A stretch of DNA of 64,000 bases from Phascolomyces articulosus (Eukaryota > Mucoromycota > Mucoromycetes > Mucorales > Lichtheimiaceae), in NCBI GenBank assembly GCA_025677815.1, contig JAIXMP010000016.1, positions 868,001-932,000 on the forward strand. The letters are read 5' to 3'. Shown here one piece after another: positions 27,570-38,353 of this stretch. Each line of letters opens with the position of its first letter. Position 1 is the first letter of the stretch. The notes under the pieces were generated by a model, which ran no database searches, was not told the DNA's origin, and saw only the letters and a list, made by a program, of their open reading frames with translations. The position numbers were made by a program, and so were the translations under genes.

Positions 27570-28941
27570 ATTTTTCGTTATAGAAAAATAGAAAAAAAAA
27601 GGTGGAGAAGAAGCAAAAAAAAAAAAGTTTCTTTTAATAAATATAAAAAAAAGGGACCCTTTTTGTGTGTGTGATGTGTATGTGTGTTCTTTTGTTAACA
27701 AGGCTAAATTATATTGATTCTCCATTATAAAATTTGATGGCGGATGGGTTGTAAAGAAACAGGCCACAATTTATTATGCAAGCTGATTGGTTAATCACTA
27801 CCTCACCTCATTATTTTTAAACTCAAGTGCTCAGGCCATTATAAGCATGATATTAGAAAGAAATCCAACAACAACCTCTTTTTACCGTAACAAAAGGAAA
27901 TGAAAGGACATTTATTATTATTATTGTTATTATTATTCAACTCACGCCACTCTTTTTTAATTTTTTTAGGGCCCTGAATTTCACATGTGGTATGAACCAA
28001 ATTTATTATTCTTCTATTTATTGAGATGGCTAATTCTTTTTTTTTTTTAATTTCTGTCATAGAAAGACTTCTTCCCAACAGCAAAAAGAAAAAAGAAACA
28101 AACGATAGGGTTTTGTTTGTTTGGTTATATTTTTTTTCGGTCCGTCAAAATTTTGTTCGTTCTAGATTCGATTCCGAGGGAAAAAGGCGTAAGATGATTC
28201 CATTTTTACACTTAATAAGCAATGTCGTGTGTAAATATCAATAATTACATAAAAAAAAGTGATCCTCGTCTTCCCCTCTCCCCCGTGGTTAATAAAAGGT
28301 TATTTAGTACAAAGGTTTTACAAAAGAAATATCTCATCATCATGTAATAAAGTTTTAGAGGCAAATGGAAGAAAAGATATTGTTAATCAAGATGTCAATT
28401 GTAAGGGAGCTATTAATGGTTATTATTATGGATTGTACAACTATATTTATTTTTATCATTTTTACATATTTGTATAATGTTTGGTATACAGTTAAGAAGA
28501 AGAGAGAAATGACTCATCAAATAAAAACAATAAGCAATAATTTTATAAAAATGGGAATCTTCCCTTCTTTTATAAATTCGGAAAAAGGTGTTACAAAATG
28601 GAAGAAGATGTGTTCCAAGTAAATTTTTTTGGGTTGGGGGAGACATTGTGTCAAATTACAAAAATGTCGTAATTGTTACTGGGGGAGGAGGAGATTCTTT
28701 CCCATCATTTATTATAAGATAATAGAAGTTGGCATTAATCAAGATCCCATTTTTTAATTTTTGGTTAGACTCATTTTTTTTTTGTTTATGTATTAATAAT
28801 AAAACTGCTTTTTTTTATATAATAATATTATATATAGAATTATTAAATGTAGTAGTATTTTAGATGTTTTTTAATAATATATATACGGTAGAGAGGAAGA
28901 TCACATCGTCGGATGCAATAGGATGCATTGATGATCATGGC
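27570..28941. other. Intergenic DNA including the SREBP promoter
   Basis: No gene is supported. A CACATGTG palindromic E-box lies at about 27982-27989, some 415 bases upstream of the SREBP start. Short open frames at 28026-28650 look random. Confidence 0.5.
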
Positions 28942-30246
28942 TTAAGGTCGATGATTTACATTATATTGATATTGCATTTCTCCTCCTTCCAAATAATTAC
29001 TTTGATATAAATAATCATAATGATTTGACGGTATTAATTCACCGTCATTATTATTATCATGATCCGTCTGATACGTATGATGAGTGGCGTGTTGTTCTCG
29101 TTGTAAAGGTGGTAAATCCGCGGATGTTGGATTTATATTATCATGGGTCATGATAACGACCTGAGGTTGGTAACTTGGCACACGTTGTCGTCGGGTGTTA
29201 TGATTATCCGTTGTTGTTTTTTCATCATTGGTGTTGGTCATGGTAATTGCTGTTGTATCAATTAATGTATTGCTAGGTGATATACCATCGAGATAATAAC
29301 GTTGTTCACCGCCGCCATTATAATGATGATAATACTCTTTTTCATCATTCGTTGTTATCGTTCCTCCTCCTTGATAATATACATTATTATTACCACCATT
29401 ATCATGTAATTGTTGTTGTTTATAAGCCAATTGAGGTGTATATTGATGATTTCGACTACTATAATTTGAATTCATGGTAGACATGGAAGCACGTTGATCC
29501 ACTGTAAATGTGTCGTTAGTTAATCGTTTTTGATAACGTAATGTATTATATGCTGACGGAGGTTGTAATGTTGAATTTTCACTATGATCACTTTCTTGAC
29601 GTTTAATGGAATGATGGCGTCCAAGTGGATCATGATAATTATGTTGTTGTTGTCGATTCATAACCATGGCTGCTGCACGACTATGATGATTGTAATCATT
29701 ATAGTTTTCTGTATTATCTCCTTGTTGATGATGATTTGCTTTCTTTCGTCGTTTCATACACACTAATATACCTACAATAATACTAATCAATGCGATACTG
29801 CCTAATAAAGCTCCTACTAGAGGCCCTGCAATAGAGTTATGTTGTTCTTGCTGTTGATTAGAAGTAGAAGTCGATGGATGTGAAATCGTTGTAGGTGTAT
29901 TGTTACTATTGGTATTAGTAGGTGTAACAGGATTAGCTGGACTAGGTTTACCAAAATAAGGATCAGGCACCATAGGTATATTGGATGGGATAAGAACAAT
30001 GTTGGAAGGTGGAATGTGATTATAAGATTTAGTCGTTGCAGCATCATGTTTTGTACTTGTTCCTTTGGGTGTATTAGGCATAGCAGCAACTGTAGATGTT
30101 GCATGTTGTTTATTATTATTACTCTCGTTATTCTTAGGATGTGGATTATTATGATGAATGGTAGGTGGCGTTGGCGTTGCGTGATGATGATGTTGTTGTT
30201 GTACATGAGTACTACTACTACTACTACTACTACCGTTATCAGCCAT
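28942..30246 (-). CDS. Low-complexity single-pass membrane protein
   Basis: One uninterrupted frame of 434 residues. Residues 1-137 are rich in Ser, Thr, Asn, His and Pro, including runs of eight Ser and four His. They are followed by a single strong membrane segment at about 139-163 (GPLVGALLGSIALISIIVGI) and a basic stop-transfer cluster, MKRRKK. The cytoplasmic part of about 265 residues is rich in His, Asn, Gln and Tyr. There is no obvious N-terminal signal peptide, so the membrane segment itself would direct insertion. The layout (Ser/Thr-rich exterior, one helix, polar tail) resembles fungal Mid2- or Wsc-type wall sensors, but no cysteine-rich WSC domain is present. I do not know the orthologue. 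An extra 5' exon with a signal peptide is possible. Confidence 0.7.
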   Translation of the reverse strand: MADNGSSSSSSSTHVQQQHHHHATPTPPTIHHNNPHPKNNESNNNKQHATSTVAAMPNTPKGTSTKHDAATTKSYNHIPPSNIVLIPSNIPMVPDPYFGKPSPANPVTPTNTNSNNTPTTISHPSTSTSNQQQEQHNSIAGPLVGALLGSIALISIIVGILVCMKRRKKANHHQQGDNTENYNDYNHHSRAAAMVMNRQQQHNYHDPLGRHHSIKRQESDHSENSTLQPPSAYNTLRYQKRLTNDTFTVDQRASMSTMNSNYSSRNHQYTPQLAYKQQQLHDNGGNNNVYYQGGGTITTNDEKEYYHHYNGGGEQRYYLDGISPSNTLIDTTAITMTNTNDEKTTTDNHNTRRQRVPSYQPQVVIMTHDNINPTSADLPPLQREQHATHHTYQTDHDNNNDGELIPSNHYDYLYQSNYLEGGEMQYQYNVNHRP

Positions 30247-32135
30247 GATATATTATTACTTTATAAAAATTGAAATAAGAGAATAAGATCAATAGATAGA
30301 TAAAATAGATGGAAAAAGAGAAAATAAAAAAGAGAAAAGGGATAAAGTTAATCTACTTGAAAAAAATAAGAGTAAAAAATATAAAAAAGGAGAGAACAAA
30401 AGGTTTTTTTTTTCTTTTGATGAATCGAAGGGTTGGTTAGAGTGGATCACAGGGGAGAAAGAGTGAGTGTTTATATCTGATAATAGATAGATCTAAAGGA
30501 GCGTGTGGTTTCCATTGGCGAAATGTATATATCTCTATTCTTTCCCTCCTTTTTTTTTCATCATCAATATGTCAATTCTTTCTTAGTTAAAAAATATTTC
30601 TTTTCTTATGTAAATAATATATCAAAATCAAAAACAATTCTGGTATAAATTATATCATTCAATCTATGGTGATGAATGGTCGTTGATAACGATACTAAAA
30701 TGATGCATATCCTCATCATATTTTGAATCAATGATTCACTTCGTTATTCTCTCCTCTTCATTTTAAGGGGGGTTTTATTTTATAGTTTTTTTTTATGTGA
30801 TCACGAAAACTTGACGTGTTTGAATTTTACGCCCTTTTCTTATTCAACTCATATTAAAAAATGATCCAAATATCAATAGTTAACGAAATCCAAGTGAATA
30901 ACAAGTTTTTTGCTTTTACAAGGTGGCAAAATGTTCCACGATTTTCCCACGATGAAAATCATTTTAATATTTTGAAGAAAAATAGTATAAGTATGCGATT
31001 TCAGAAAAAAAAGAGACAGGGAGCAAGAAAGGGTCAAAGGGGATTCATCCTATATGAAATAAAAAGAGAAAGAGAGAGAGAGGGTGTCTCTGTGTATATA
31101 TATTAAATAAAAGATGGTTAAGTCCTTGAATAAACCGTCAAATGGTTTATAATGAAAATGCAAAAAGGTTAATAAAAGAAGACAAAAGATTTGTAATGAT
31201 AGTAGACCACTGGAGCCTGAATTTACTAAATAAAATAAAAAAAATTCTCAAGTGGGCAAAAAAAAATAATCGTAGTGTGCAAATACAGAGTAATATTAAA
31301 TCAGATTATCATGTTTAAGAGTAGTCTACAGAAATTACTATAGCCATATTTTATGTTTTTCTTTTCTTTTTCATGTAAAACAATATTGACCTCTCGAAAG
31401 TACGTATATGATGAAAAGTCATATCAAAAAAATATATGTTAAACAATTCAATAAATAGTTTGATTATATCTATACGTAGTTTTTATACTGTTTTCGGACT
31501 GCCATATCATTGGTTCACATTATTTTTAATCACAGCAGCTGTAAAATGGGGAATTCAACAAGAAAAAAAAAACTTGCGTCATCAACAAAAAAATTTTCGT
31601 CACTCTTTTTTTCATCCGTCATCACTTTTTTTTCACTTTGAATATTTTTTTGGTGCTGTCGACGTCGACAAGTTGTATCGTCATCAAAAAAAACTATTAA
31701 GAGACAATAGAAACAACATACATATACACAACACGCCCACACACACTCACATTCACCATATACACACAAAATCGAATCACCGACTTTGGATATTCATATC
31801 ATCCCTTTTGTGCAATATATATTTTTATCTATCTCGTATGTGTTATATATATATATATATTTATAGTCTACATAATATAAGGAAAAAAAACAAGCCTCTT
31901 TTTTTAAAAAAATAAATCACTAATAAAAAATAATAATGATTTTTTTTTTTTCACGAAAAAAAAAAGGTGTAGTGGAAAAAAGATAATCCTATCAAAAAGA
32001 CGTGTTTTATTTTATTCGTTTGTTTCAAGACAAAAAAACTTTGAAATAGAAACTCTATATCAAACAACTACATAACATATATAACATATACCTCACCCCA
32101 CTCCACCTAAAGTATATATATTTATATTAAAGAGA
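30247..32135. promoter_or_regulatory. Divergent intergenic region (membrane protein / bZIP)
   Basis: This is about 1.9 kb between two divergent start codons. It contains CT- and A-rich tracts. A cluster of CRE-type half sites lies at 31577-31683, listed separately. The 159-codon frame at 31436-31915 is low-complexity and overlaps this cluster, and I take it as 5' leader or promoter rather than a gene. Confidence 0.5.
31577..31683 (+). promoter_or_regulatory. Cluster of CGTCA half-sites and a GACGTC palindrome
   Basis: Four CGTCA elements start at 31577, 31598, 31617 and 31679, with the palindrome GTCGACGTCGAC at 31658-31669. CREB/ATF-type bZIP proteins bind TGACGTCA and its half site. The gene 450 bases downstream encodes such a protein, so self-regulation is possible. 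No binding evidence exists here. Confidence 0.4.
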
Positions 32136-34352
32136 ATGACCGATACAACGATAGCAACCACAGCTGATACCACTACTCTCTCTTCTAATAATGATCAAAC
32201 CAGCCAACAACACCACGCGCCGGAATTAATCACCAATAATGGTTCAGAAAACGAGTCACATGCAGCATCCACTACTAATAATAAACGACAAGCTTCTGAA
32301 CAACCTGAAGATACTAAAGAAGCAAAAGCACGAAAAACATGTAGCGATGAATCCATAACAGCTGCACCAACTATTGAAAATAATGAAGAAAACCATGTTG
32401 TTCCAGATTTAGTTCAAGTGAAATTTGAACCTAATGTTGAAACACCATCGTTAAAAGACAGTTCATCTGAAGAACAACCTGTATTAGAAAATAATAATAA
32501 TAATACCGACACTTCTGCGCCAGAAACATCCAACAACAGTAATGATAATAATAGTAACACTACTACCAACACCACACCTATACTTACAGTATCTCCAACT
32601 CCTACTGCCATACCAATAGCCACAAATACGGTTATGCCACCCAATATTCCTGCAATGCCTTCGGTAATTACACCAATTAATCCTCCTGCATCTATCTTAT
32701 CTGCTGCAGCTGCTGCTGCTGCAGCAGCTGCCGCCGCTAATTCATCCACAAACAACAACAATAATAATACTACATCTGTCATTACTCCAATTGCACCGCC
32801 TACATCATCTTCTCCTTCTACAACGACACATTCCATTCCTGCTTCAACTACTTCACCTAGTACAACAAATTCTACTGCATCTACACCTAATACAACATCC
32901 ACTAAAAACAACACATCACTTCAAGGTAAACCTATTATTCAATTAAAAGGACATCCTGATGGATCCAATCATTCAACAGAAGTGATGGATGCAAGTGTTG
33001 TTGCTGCGGCAGCAGCAGCGGCAGCAGCTGCTGCTGCTTCTTCATCCAATGGCATGTTATCCATTCCAACATCAGCCACCACAAATACCAATGCATCCTC
33101 ATCCACCTCCACCTCATCGACTTCCTCTCCCTCTCTTACTTCACCTCAACAAGGACAAGCCACGATTACACCCGGTCAACAACCATCTCAACCATTGTTT
33201 ATTACTGAACAACAACAACAATTCTTACAAACCTATGCGCAAGCGAGTGGACAAGACCTTGCTAATTTAACTGCTTCTTCTTTGGCTCAAGCGATGGTAT
33301 CACCGATTGCCGTTCCTGGTTTAAATCTATTACAACATCTTCAGGGCGGGAATGTGATCACAGCACTCCCAGGTCCGCCACACTTGCCTCAGCCAACTTC
33401 GCTACCGCAGTCATCCTCTTCTTCAGGCACACACGATCATTCGAACGGAGCAAATAGTAGCACCACTCCTTCTGTTTCAACAACGACCTCGGGTAATACC
33501 AGTCATCATCCAGCCACACAAGGTAATGGTGGTGAATTAGAAGGAGTGGTCGATGATAGTGCCAAACAACAACAACAACGAAATCCTGCCACACGGAATA
33601 TGAGTAATGATGAAAGACGTCAACGACGATTATTACGAAATCGAATGGCAGCTAAAGAATGTCGTAAAAAGAAAAAACAATATATTCAAGATATGGAGGA
33701 TAAGATTAAAAATTTGGAGGATGAAAATGCTCGATTGCATAAACAAGTGGATGAATTGAACGCAAAATTGGCCCTAAGTACTATGCCTAATTCTTCTGAA
33801 AGTTATCGATTAATGAAGGAAGTGGAGGAATTAAATGCTAAATTGGGAATGGGTCATTTGCCACCTGGAAGTAGTAGTGCTTTCACAGCTGCTGTGATGG
33901 CTGCCGCAAGTCAACATCAACAACAACAACAAGCTCAAGCTCAACAAGCTCAACAAGTGACTAATTCTACTTCCTCATCCTCATCATCACCATTACAGCA
34001 ACAACAATCATCTCCTCAACAACAAAGTATACAAGATCCATCCACACCTCAATCTCAAGGACAACAACAACCGCAGCAAACATCCTCTTCTTCACCTGTG
34101 ATTGTTCAACAAGGAGATCAAAAACAACAACATGAATCACAACAACAACCGTCACCTAAATCGGTGACTGTAACACAGCCACATCATAATGATGTTAATA
34201 CTAATAATAATAATAATAATAACACATCAGAACAACAACAACAACAACTAAACATTGCAACTAAAGAAATCGTCAAAGCCCAGCTGGTGGAACTTGAAAA
34301 ACAGCTGAATGCAACGACCTCTTCTTCATCAACAGAGCAGGACAAGTCTTAA
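32136..34352 (+). CDS. CREB/ATF-like bZIP transcription factor
   Basis: A single exon of 738 residues. The bZIP lies at about 489-550: the basic region RLLRNRMAAKECRKKKK has Asn502 and Arg510 in the N-x7-R pattern and resembles metazoan CREB (N-R-x-A-A-x-E-C-R-x-K-K-K). It is followed by a heptad zipper (IKNLEDENARLHKQVDELNA). The rest is low complexity: Ala runs of 12-14, Asn, Ser and Thr tracts before the domain, and Gln-rich stretches after it, typical of activation domains. This places it in the CREB/ATF class, likely stress or cAMP responsive; that assignment is by family only. It lies 321 bases upstream of the O-fucosyltransferase-like gene on the same strand. Confidence 0.9.
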   Translation: MTDTTIATTADTTTLSSNNDQTSQQHHAPELITNNGSENESHAASTTNNKRQASEQPEDTKEAKARKTCSDESITAAPTIENNEENHVVPDLVQVKFEPNVETPSLKDSSSEEQPVLENNNNNTDTSAPETSNNSNDNNSNTTTNTTPILTVSPTPTAIPIATNTVMPPNIPAMPSVITPINPPASILSAAAAAAAAAAAANSSTNNNNNNTTSVITPIAPPTSSSPSTTTHSIPASTTSPSTTNSTASTPNTTSTKNNTSLQGKPIIQLKGHPDGSNHSTEVMDASVVAAAAAAAAAAAASSSNGMLSIPTSATTNTNASSSTSTSSTSSPSLTSPQQGQATITPGQQPSQPLFITEQQQQFLQTYAQASGQDLANLTASSLAQAMVSPIAVPGLNLLQHLQGGNVITALPGPPHLPQPTSLPQSSSSSGTHDHSNGANSSTTPSVSTTTSGNTSHHPATQGNGGELEGVVDDSAKQQQQRNPATRNMSNDERRQRRLLRNRMAAKECRKKKKQYIQDMEDKIKNLEDENARLHKQVDELNAKLALSTMPNSSESYRLMKEVEELNAKLGMGHLPPGSSSAFTAAVMAAASQHQQQQQAQAQQAQQVTNSTSSSSSSPLQQQQSSPQQQSIQDPSTPQSQGQQQPQQTSSSSPVIVQQGDQKQQHESQQQPSPKSVTVTQPHHNDVNTNNNNNNNTSEQQQQQLNIATKEIVKAQLVELEKQLNATTSSSSTEQDKS

Positions 34353-34673
34353 AAAGGAATATCTTTTCATAGTACACTGTTTTTGTAAAACGCCGAGTTT
34401 GGGAAACAGAAAAAAGAAAAAATGAAGCGAATGAACCACACTTTCTCTCACTTGACCAACTCTAAAAAAGTGCGCGTTGATGTTATGTTTCTTAAAATAA
34501 ACTTATCCATTCTTTTTATATATATAAAAAAAAAATATAAAAAGCTTTTTATCCTTTTTGCCTATTTTTCTATTTTCTTTTTTTTTTCACTTCTTTCTTT
34601 GTTCATCTTCTACTTTTTTGCATCATCTCTCTCTTTTTTTTTTCATATATCCATATCATAAAACTCATATACA
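34353..34673. other. Short intergenic spacer, T-rich
   Basis: This lies between the bZIP stop and the next start on the same strand. A long CT-rich stretch at about 34565-34650 precedes the downstream start and is probably core promoter or 5' leader. Confidence 0.5.
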
Positions 34674-36038
34674 ATGCGTTCTTATAGACTTTTATTGTCT
34701 GTGGGTTTACCTGCCATCACTTTCCTATTAACTATGTGTTATTTATTACGAGATCGATTAGGTGGAAGTGCTCAACACATTTGGGAAACACATCGAGGTC
34801 GACCCATTTTATTTTTCCCGGATAATAACAAGATACAATCGTCAAACGAAAAATACTTGACCTTTTATCCACATTCCGGTTTACATAATCAACGACTTGG
34901 CTTATTAAATGCCATGGTATTAGCCAAAGCATTGGATCGTACCTTGATTTTACCACAAATTAATTTGGGCAAAGGTGTTTATTGGGCCAATTCTCCCTTG
35001 TTGGCACAAAAAATGAGTGATTGTCCAGAAAAACCATTATCTGAACGTCGAGGTTTATGTGCGGATTATCGTAAATATGTTCCTGTCCCGGTCTCCACTG
35101 TATTTGACTTGACGGCCTTGAATCGATTGGGTATTAAATACATTGAAAGACAAGATATGCGATCAACTTATTTCCATGAATATTTCGACATTGATTCCGA
35201 CGATACATATCAAGTCAATGACGATAAACGATTCTCTTATCGTATTTACGACAATAACAGTACGGATCCATTGAATCAATTCAAATATCAAGTGAATTTA
35301 CAAGATTTGGAAGCACGTCCAGAAAAATTGATTGAATTTGGATCCTTGTTTGGTACTCCTCGTTTGGTGTTGGATGCACGCACAGATCTTTATTGGTTAC
35401 GAGAGCATTTATCAGGTGAAGTTGGATTTGGTAATCCTACCGTGATGCATCAAACCCTCAACATTGTGTCCCTTTTGGGTGGTCCTGGTAATTTTGTCAG
35501 TGTTCATTTACGAACTGGTGATGGTGTCTTTAAAGTAACCATGGCCCATACTATGGATAAAGTCAGACAAACATTGGAACGATACAATACGCGACATCGA
35601 TTACATCATGAACAAGAGTATGCTATTATGGCACGTCTTCAAGCCTTGGCACAAGAAGGACAAACAAGAGGTTTATTGAATGAATGTGTCGCGATTCAAC
35701 ATCATCGTGATTTATTACATCCAAGATTACGGCTTATCTTTATGGCGACAGATACAGCACAGCCCCGACAAACATTACCTGACTTGTTTGAAGAATTTGT
35801 ATGTTTATTTACATTACCCGATTTCCCTGACGTTGTTCAAGAAACAGTTGCAGGAGCCAGTCCTCCTGCACGCGAACAAAATGATCATTTTGGACCCTTA
35901 TTATTACCCTTGATTGATGCAGAAGTGGCTTCTCATGGTTCATTCTTTGTTGGAACAAGAAAAAGTACATTTTCAAAATATATTCAATATCGAAATCGCC
36001 GATTTTTGTCATACTATCCATCGGTTGCTGAGCCTTAA
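34674..36038 (+). CDS. O-fucosyltransferase-like type II membrane glycosyltransferase
   Basis: A single exon of 454 residues. The N-terminus has a short basic start (MRSYR), then one membrane segment at about 6-24 (LLLSVGLPAITFLLTMCYLL), the Golgi type II layout. Conserved GT-B fucosyltransferase-type motifs follow. At about 66-90 is HSGLHNQRLGLLNAMVLAKA then DRTLILP, the N-terminal nucleotide-sugar enzyme signature. Around 278 is HLRTGDGVF, the H-x-R-x-G-D motif whose arginine contacts GDP-fucose in protein O-fucosyltransferases. The end FVGTRKSTFSKYI matches the family's S-T-F-S region. The expected role is transfer of fucose to protein or glycan in the Golgi; mucoralean walls are known to contain fucose. 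The substrate cannot be told from sequence. Confidence 0.8.
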   Translation: MRSYRLLLSVGLPAITFLLTMCYLLRDRLGGSAQHIWETHRGRPILFFPDNNKIQSSNEKYLTFYPHSGLHNQRLGLLNAMVLAKALDRTLILPQINLGKGVYWANSPLLAQKMSDCPEKPLSERRGLCADYRKYVPVPVSTVFDLTALNRLGIKYIERQDMRSTYFHEYFDIDSDDTYQVNDDKRFSYRIYDNNSTDPLNQFKYQVNLQDLEARPEKLIEFGSLFGTPRLVLDARTDLYWLREHLSGEVGFGNPTVMHQTLNIVSLLGGPGNFVSVHLRTGDGVFKVTMAHTMDKVRQTLERYNTRHRLHHEQEYAIMARLQALAQEGQTRGLLNECVAIQHHRDLLHPRLRLIFMATDTAQPRQTLPDLFEEFVCLFTLPDFPDVVQETVAGASPPAREQNDHFGPLLLPLIDAEVASHGSFFVGTRKSTFSKYIQYRNRRFLSYYPSVAEP

Positions 36039-37207
36039 GGTGTCTATATAAAAAAAAAAAACTCTATTATTATTTTTACTACTGCTACAATTACAATTAC
36101 TACTACAACTACTACTACTACTTTTATACAATGTATAACTTAAAATAACCCTCTCTATTATTCTGTGAATTGTGTAATTTTTTTTTCTTTCCCATATATT
36201 TTTTTTTTCTTCCCCTTGTACATTTCCCTTTTTTAAAGCATTTTCACTTTTCTATTTTACATGCCATTTTTTTTTCTTATGTAAAACTTCTCCATTCATT
36301 CATTCATTCATTTAGCATTTTTAGCATTTTTATATATACATATTTATTATAATAAATAAATAAAAAAGAAACAAAAAAAGAAAATTTATATATAAAAAAA
36401 GGTTTATTATTTTTAAACCAGGCTTTGCTCACTTTGTGAAATTGTTTCTCAACTGCAAGTGTGTGACCGTAGCACCGACTGACTGACTGACTGAGTAAAA
36501 AAACCAAAAAAAAAAAAAAAAAAAAACGGAAGCTTGGTTTATTTTTGTTGTTGTTATTTTGAAACGCATGACCTTGTTATTTTAATTCTTTCCAAGTAAA
36601 AATGTAATAATCACACACTCACACACACACAAATAATACGCCACTATTTAAAGTGATTAGAATCAGAAGCATCCTTTTTATATATATATAAAGTTAATGT
36701 TGTTTTTGTTGTTGTTATCTATAAATAATGAAACAAGTTTCTAAAATGGCTTTCCTTATCTTTACGGAACGTGCGTTACTATAGTTTATCCTTTTGAAAA
36801 ATAAAAAAAGGTGATGGTTTTTTTTTTCATCCCGGCTATATAGGTTCATCAAATTATTCATGCAAAATTAGATAATAAGTAATATATAAAATGACTGATT
36901 AGATATTTTTTTTATTCTTATATATCTGAAACCAAAAGAAAAAAAGGGTATGATTTTGATTGATTGATTGATTTTTTTTATATATATAATAAAATGGAAG
37001 CAATTGTGTGAGAGAGAGAAAATATAAAAAGATTGTTTGTTATTATAATAGGTCTGTTTGATACGTCGGATGAGTCGGTTTGGTTATAGGTGTAATATAT
37101 ATATTAGGGATTCGGGGATGGTAAACCTGCCAATGGAAAAATGAAAATGAGTGGATATTATGAATGTTGTGTGTGGGAATAAATAATTTATTCTTTCCCA
37201 TTCCAGT
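36039..37207. other. Convergent 3' region, low complexity
   Basis: This lies between the convergent O-fucosyltransferase-like and bHLH genes. It contains CT-rich and ATT/ACT tracts, a GACT repeat (36476-36494), a run of 21 A (36506-36526) and TA repeats. No gene is supported. Confidence 0.6.
36476..36526. repeat. GACT microsatellite followed by an A21 tract
   Basis: About 4.5 copies of GACT at 36476-36494, then a 21-base A run at 36506-36526. Confidence 0.8.
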
Positions 37208-37978
37208 TTAATCGCTCAGGTCGTCATCATAAGTACTATTAAAAAATGTCATTATTATTATTATTATTATGCTCAGATTATTATTATATGTCATGATATT
37301 ACTATCATCAATGTATCCAATATATGAAACAACTTACGGATGACCTAATAATATTTCTAAATCTCGAACTTGACTCTTAAGATCATTCTTGACAGTTACT
37401 AAATGACGTATATGTTCAATAGCTACATATTATACATAACACATCAAATGATAGGTTAACTTCATATATATATATATATATACTTTCTTTCCAATAGAAA
37501 TAGAATCTTTATAACAGTTATCATAATTACATTTTTGTAAAATAAGAGCCTCACTTCGATTGCCATGGTTTAAAGAAGGAACAATTTCGATTAATTGATC
37601 GAAACCAAGTCGAATATTTTGACGTCGTTTTTGTTCAGATGCAATATGATTCGCTTTTTTCTCAGCTTCTGTCAATAGTTCATGGGGTGCTTTTCGACTA
37701 CGTCGAGTAGTTGTGCTGGTGGTTGATTTTTTTATTGTTGATTTATCATCGGATAATGGTTCTTCATTGTTATTATTATCTGATGGTGGAAGTGATGCTG
37801 GCAATGGTTGTTGTATTGATCCAACAGTATGATTATTTTGAATCATAGAATGTGATGATGATGATGTTGGTATTGCTGCTGATGTAGTATAAGAGTTATT
37901 ATTGTCTATAATCAAATTATGTTGTATATTATAAGATGTGGATGAAGATGATGAAGATGCTATTGATGATGGATCCAT
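37208..37978 (-). CDS. bHLH transcription factor, Ino4/Yas1-like
   Basis: Three exons (37978-37531, 37422-37338, 37235-37208) join in phases 1 and 2 to 186 residues. The first 95 residues are Ser- and Asn-rich. The bHLH at about 98-165 reads LLTEAEKKANHIASEQKRRQ, then LGFDQLIEIVPSL, then RSEALILQKSIEHIRHLV. The HIASEQKRR basic region with a downstream RSEALILQK helix is characteristic of small fungal bHLH proteins such as Ino4 and Yas1, which act as heterodimer partners controlling phospholipid or alkane genes. An alternative end is the TAA read straight through the second donor (at 37334), which would lose only the last nine residues (TYDDDLSD). Confidence 0.85.
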
Positions 37979-38353
37979 GTTTATATATGTATATATGTAT
38001 CTTTATATATTTATATTACAAAAGAGAGAGAGAGAGAGAGAAATGTGTGTATATTGAAAAAAAAAACCAAAAAAAAGGGAAAAGGAAAAGAAGAAGAAGA
38101 AGTAGTAGTAGTTGAAATATTATTATTTTGATCCCATAACTACTTTAACTTTGAATATCCACCTCCTTCCTCACGATACTTTTTTTTTTTTTTTTGCAAC
38201 CCATATCGGAGTGGTGACATGTGAAGTGAGCCAGTATCGACTTTTCACGTGCGCTGTTCCGATGATGATGATATATATTATTTTTCATACATAACTCATT
38301 ATTTATTATTTATTATGCTTATGATTTGTTTTTTTAAATAAAAAAAGTTTCAT
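37979..38353. other. Spacer with bHLH promoter and GA tract
   Basis: A GA-rich tract (about 38023-38041) and A/G-rich runs lie just upstream of the bHLH gene. No other gene is supported. Confidence 0.5.

Noticed and set aside
31436..31915. 159-codon open frame before the bZIP gene
   Set aside because: Composition is low-complexity (His, Phe, Lys, Ile runs from CT- and A-rich DNA). It has no splice context or family resemblance and overlaps a likely promoter.
32414..32914. 166-codon minus-strand frame inside the bZIP gene
   Set aside because: Shadow of the Ala/Asn/Thr-coding repeats on the other strand.
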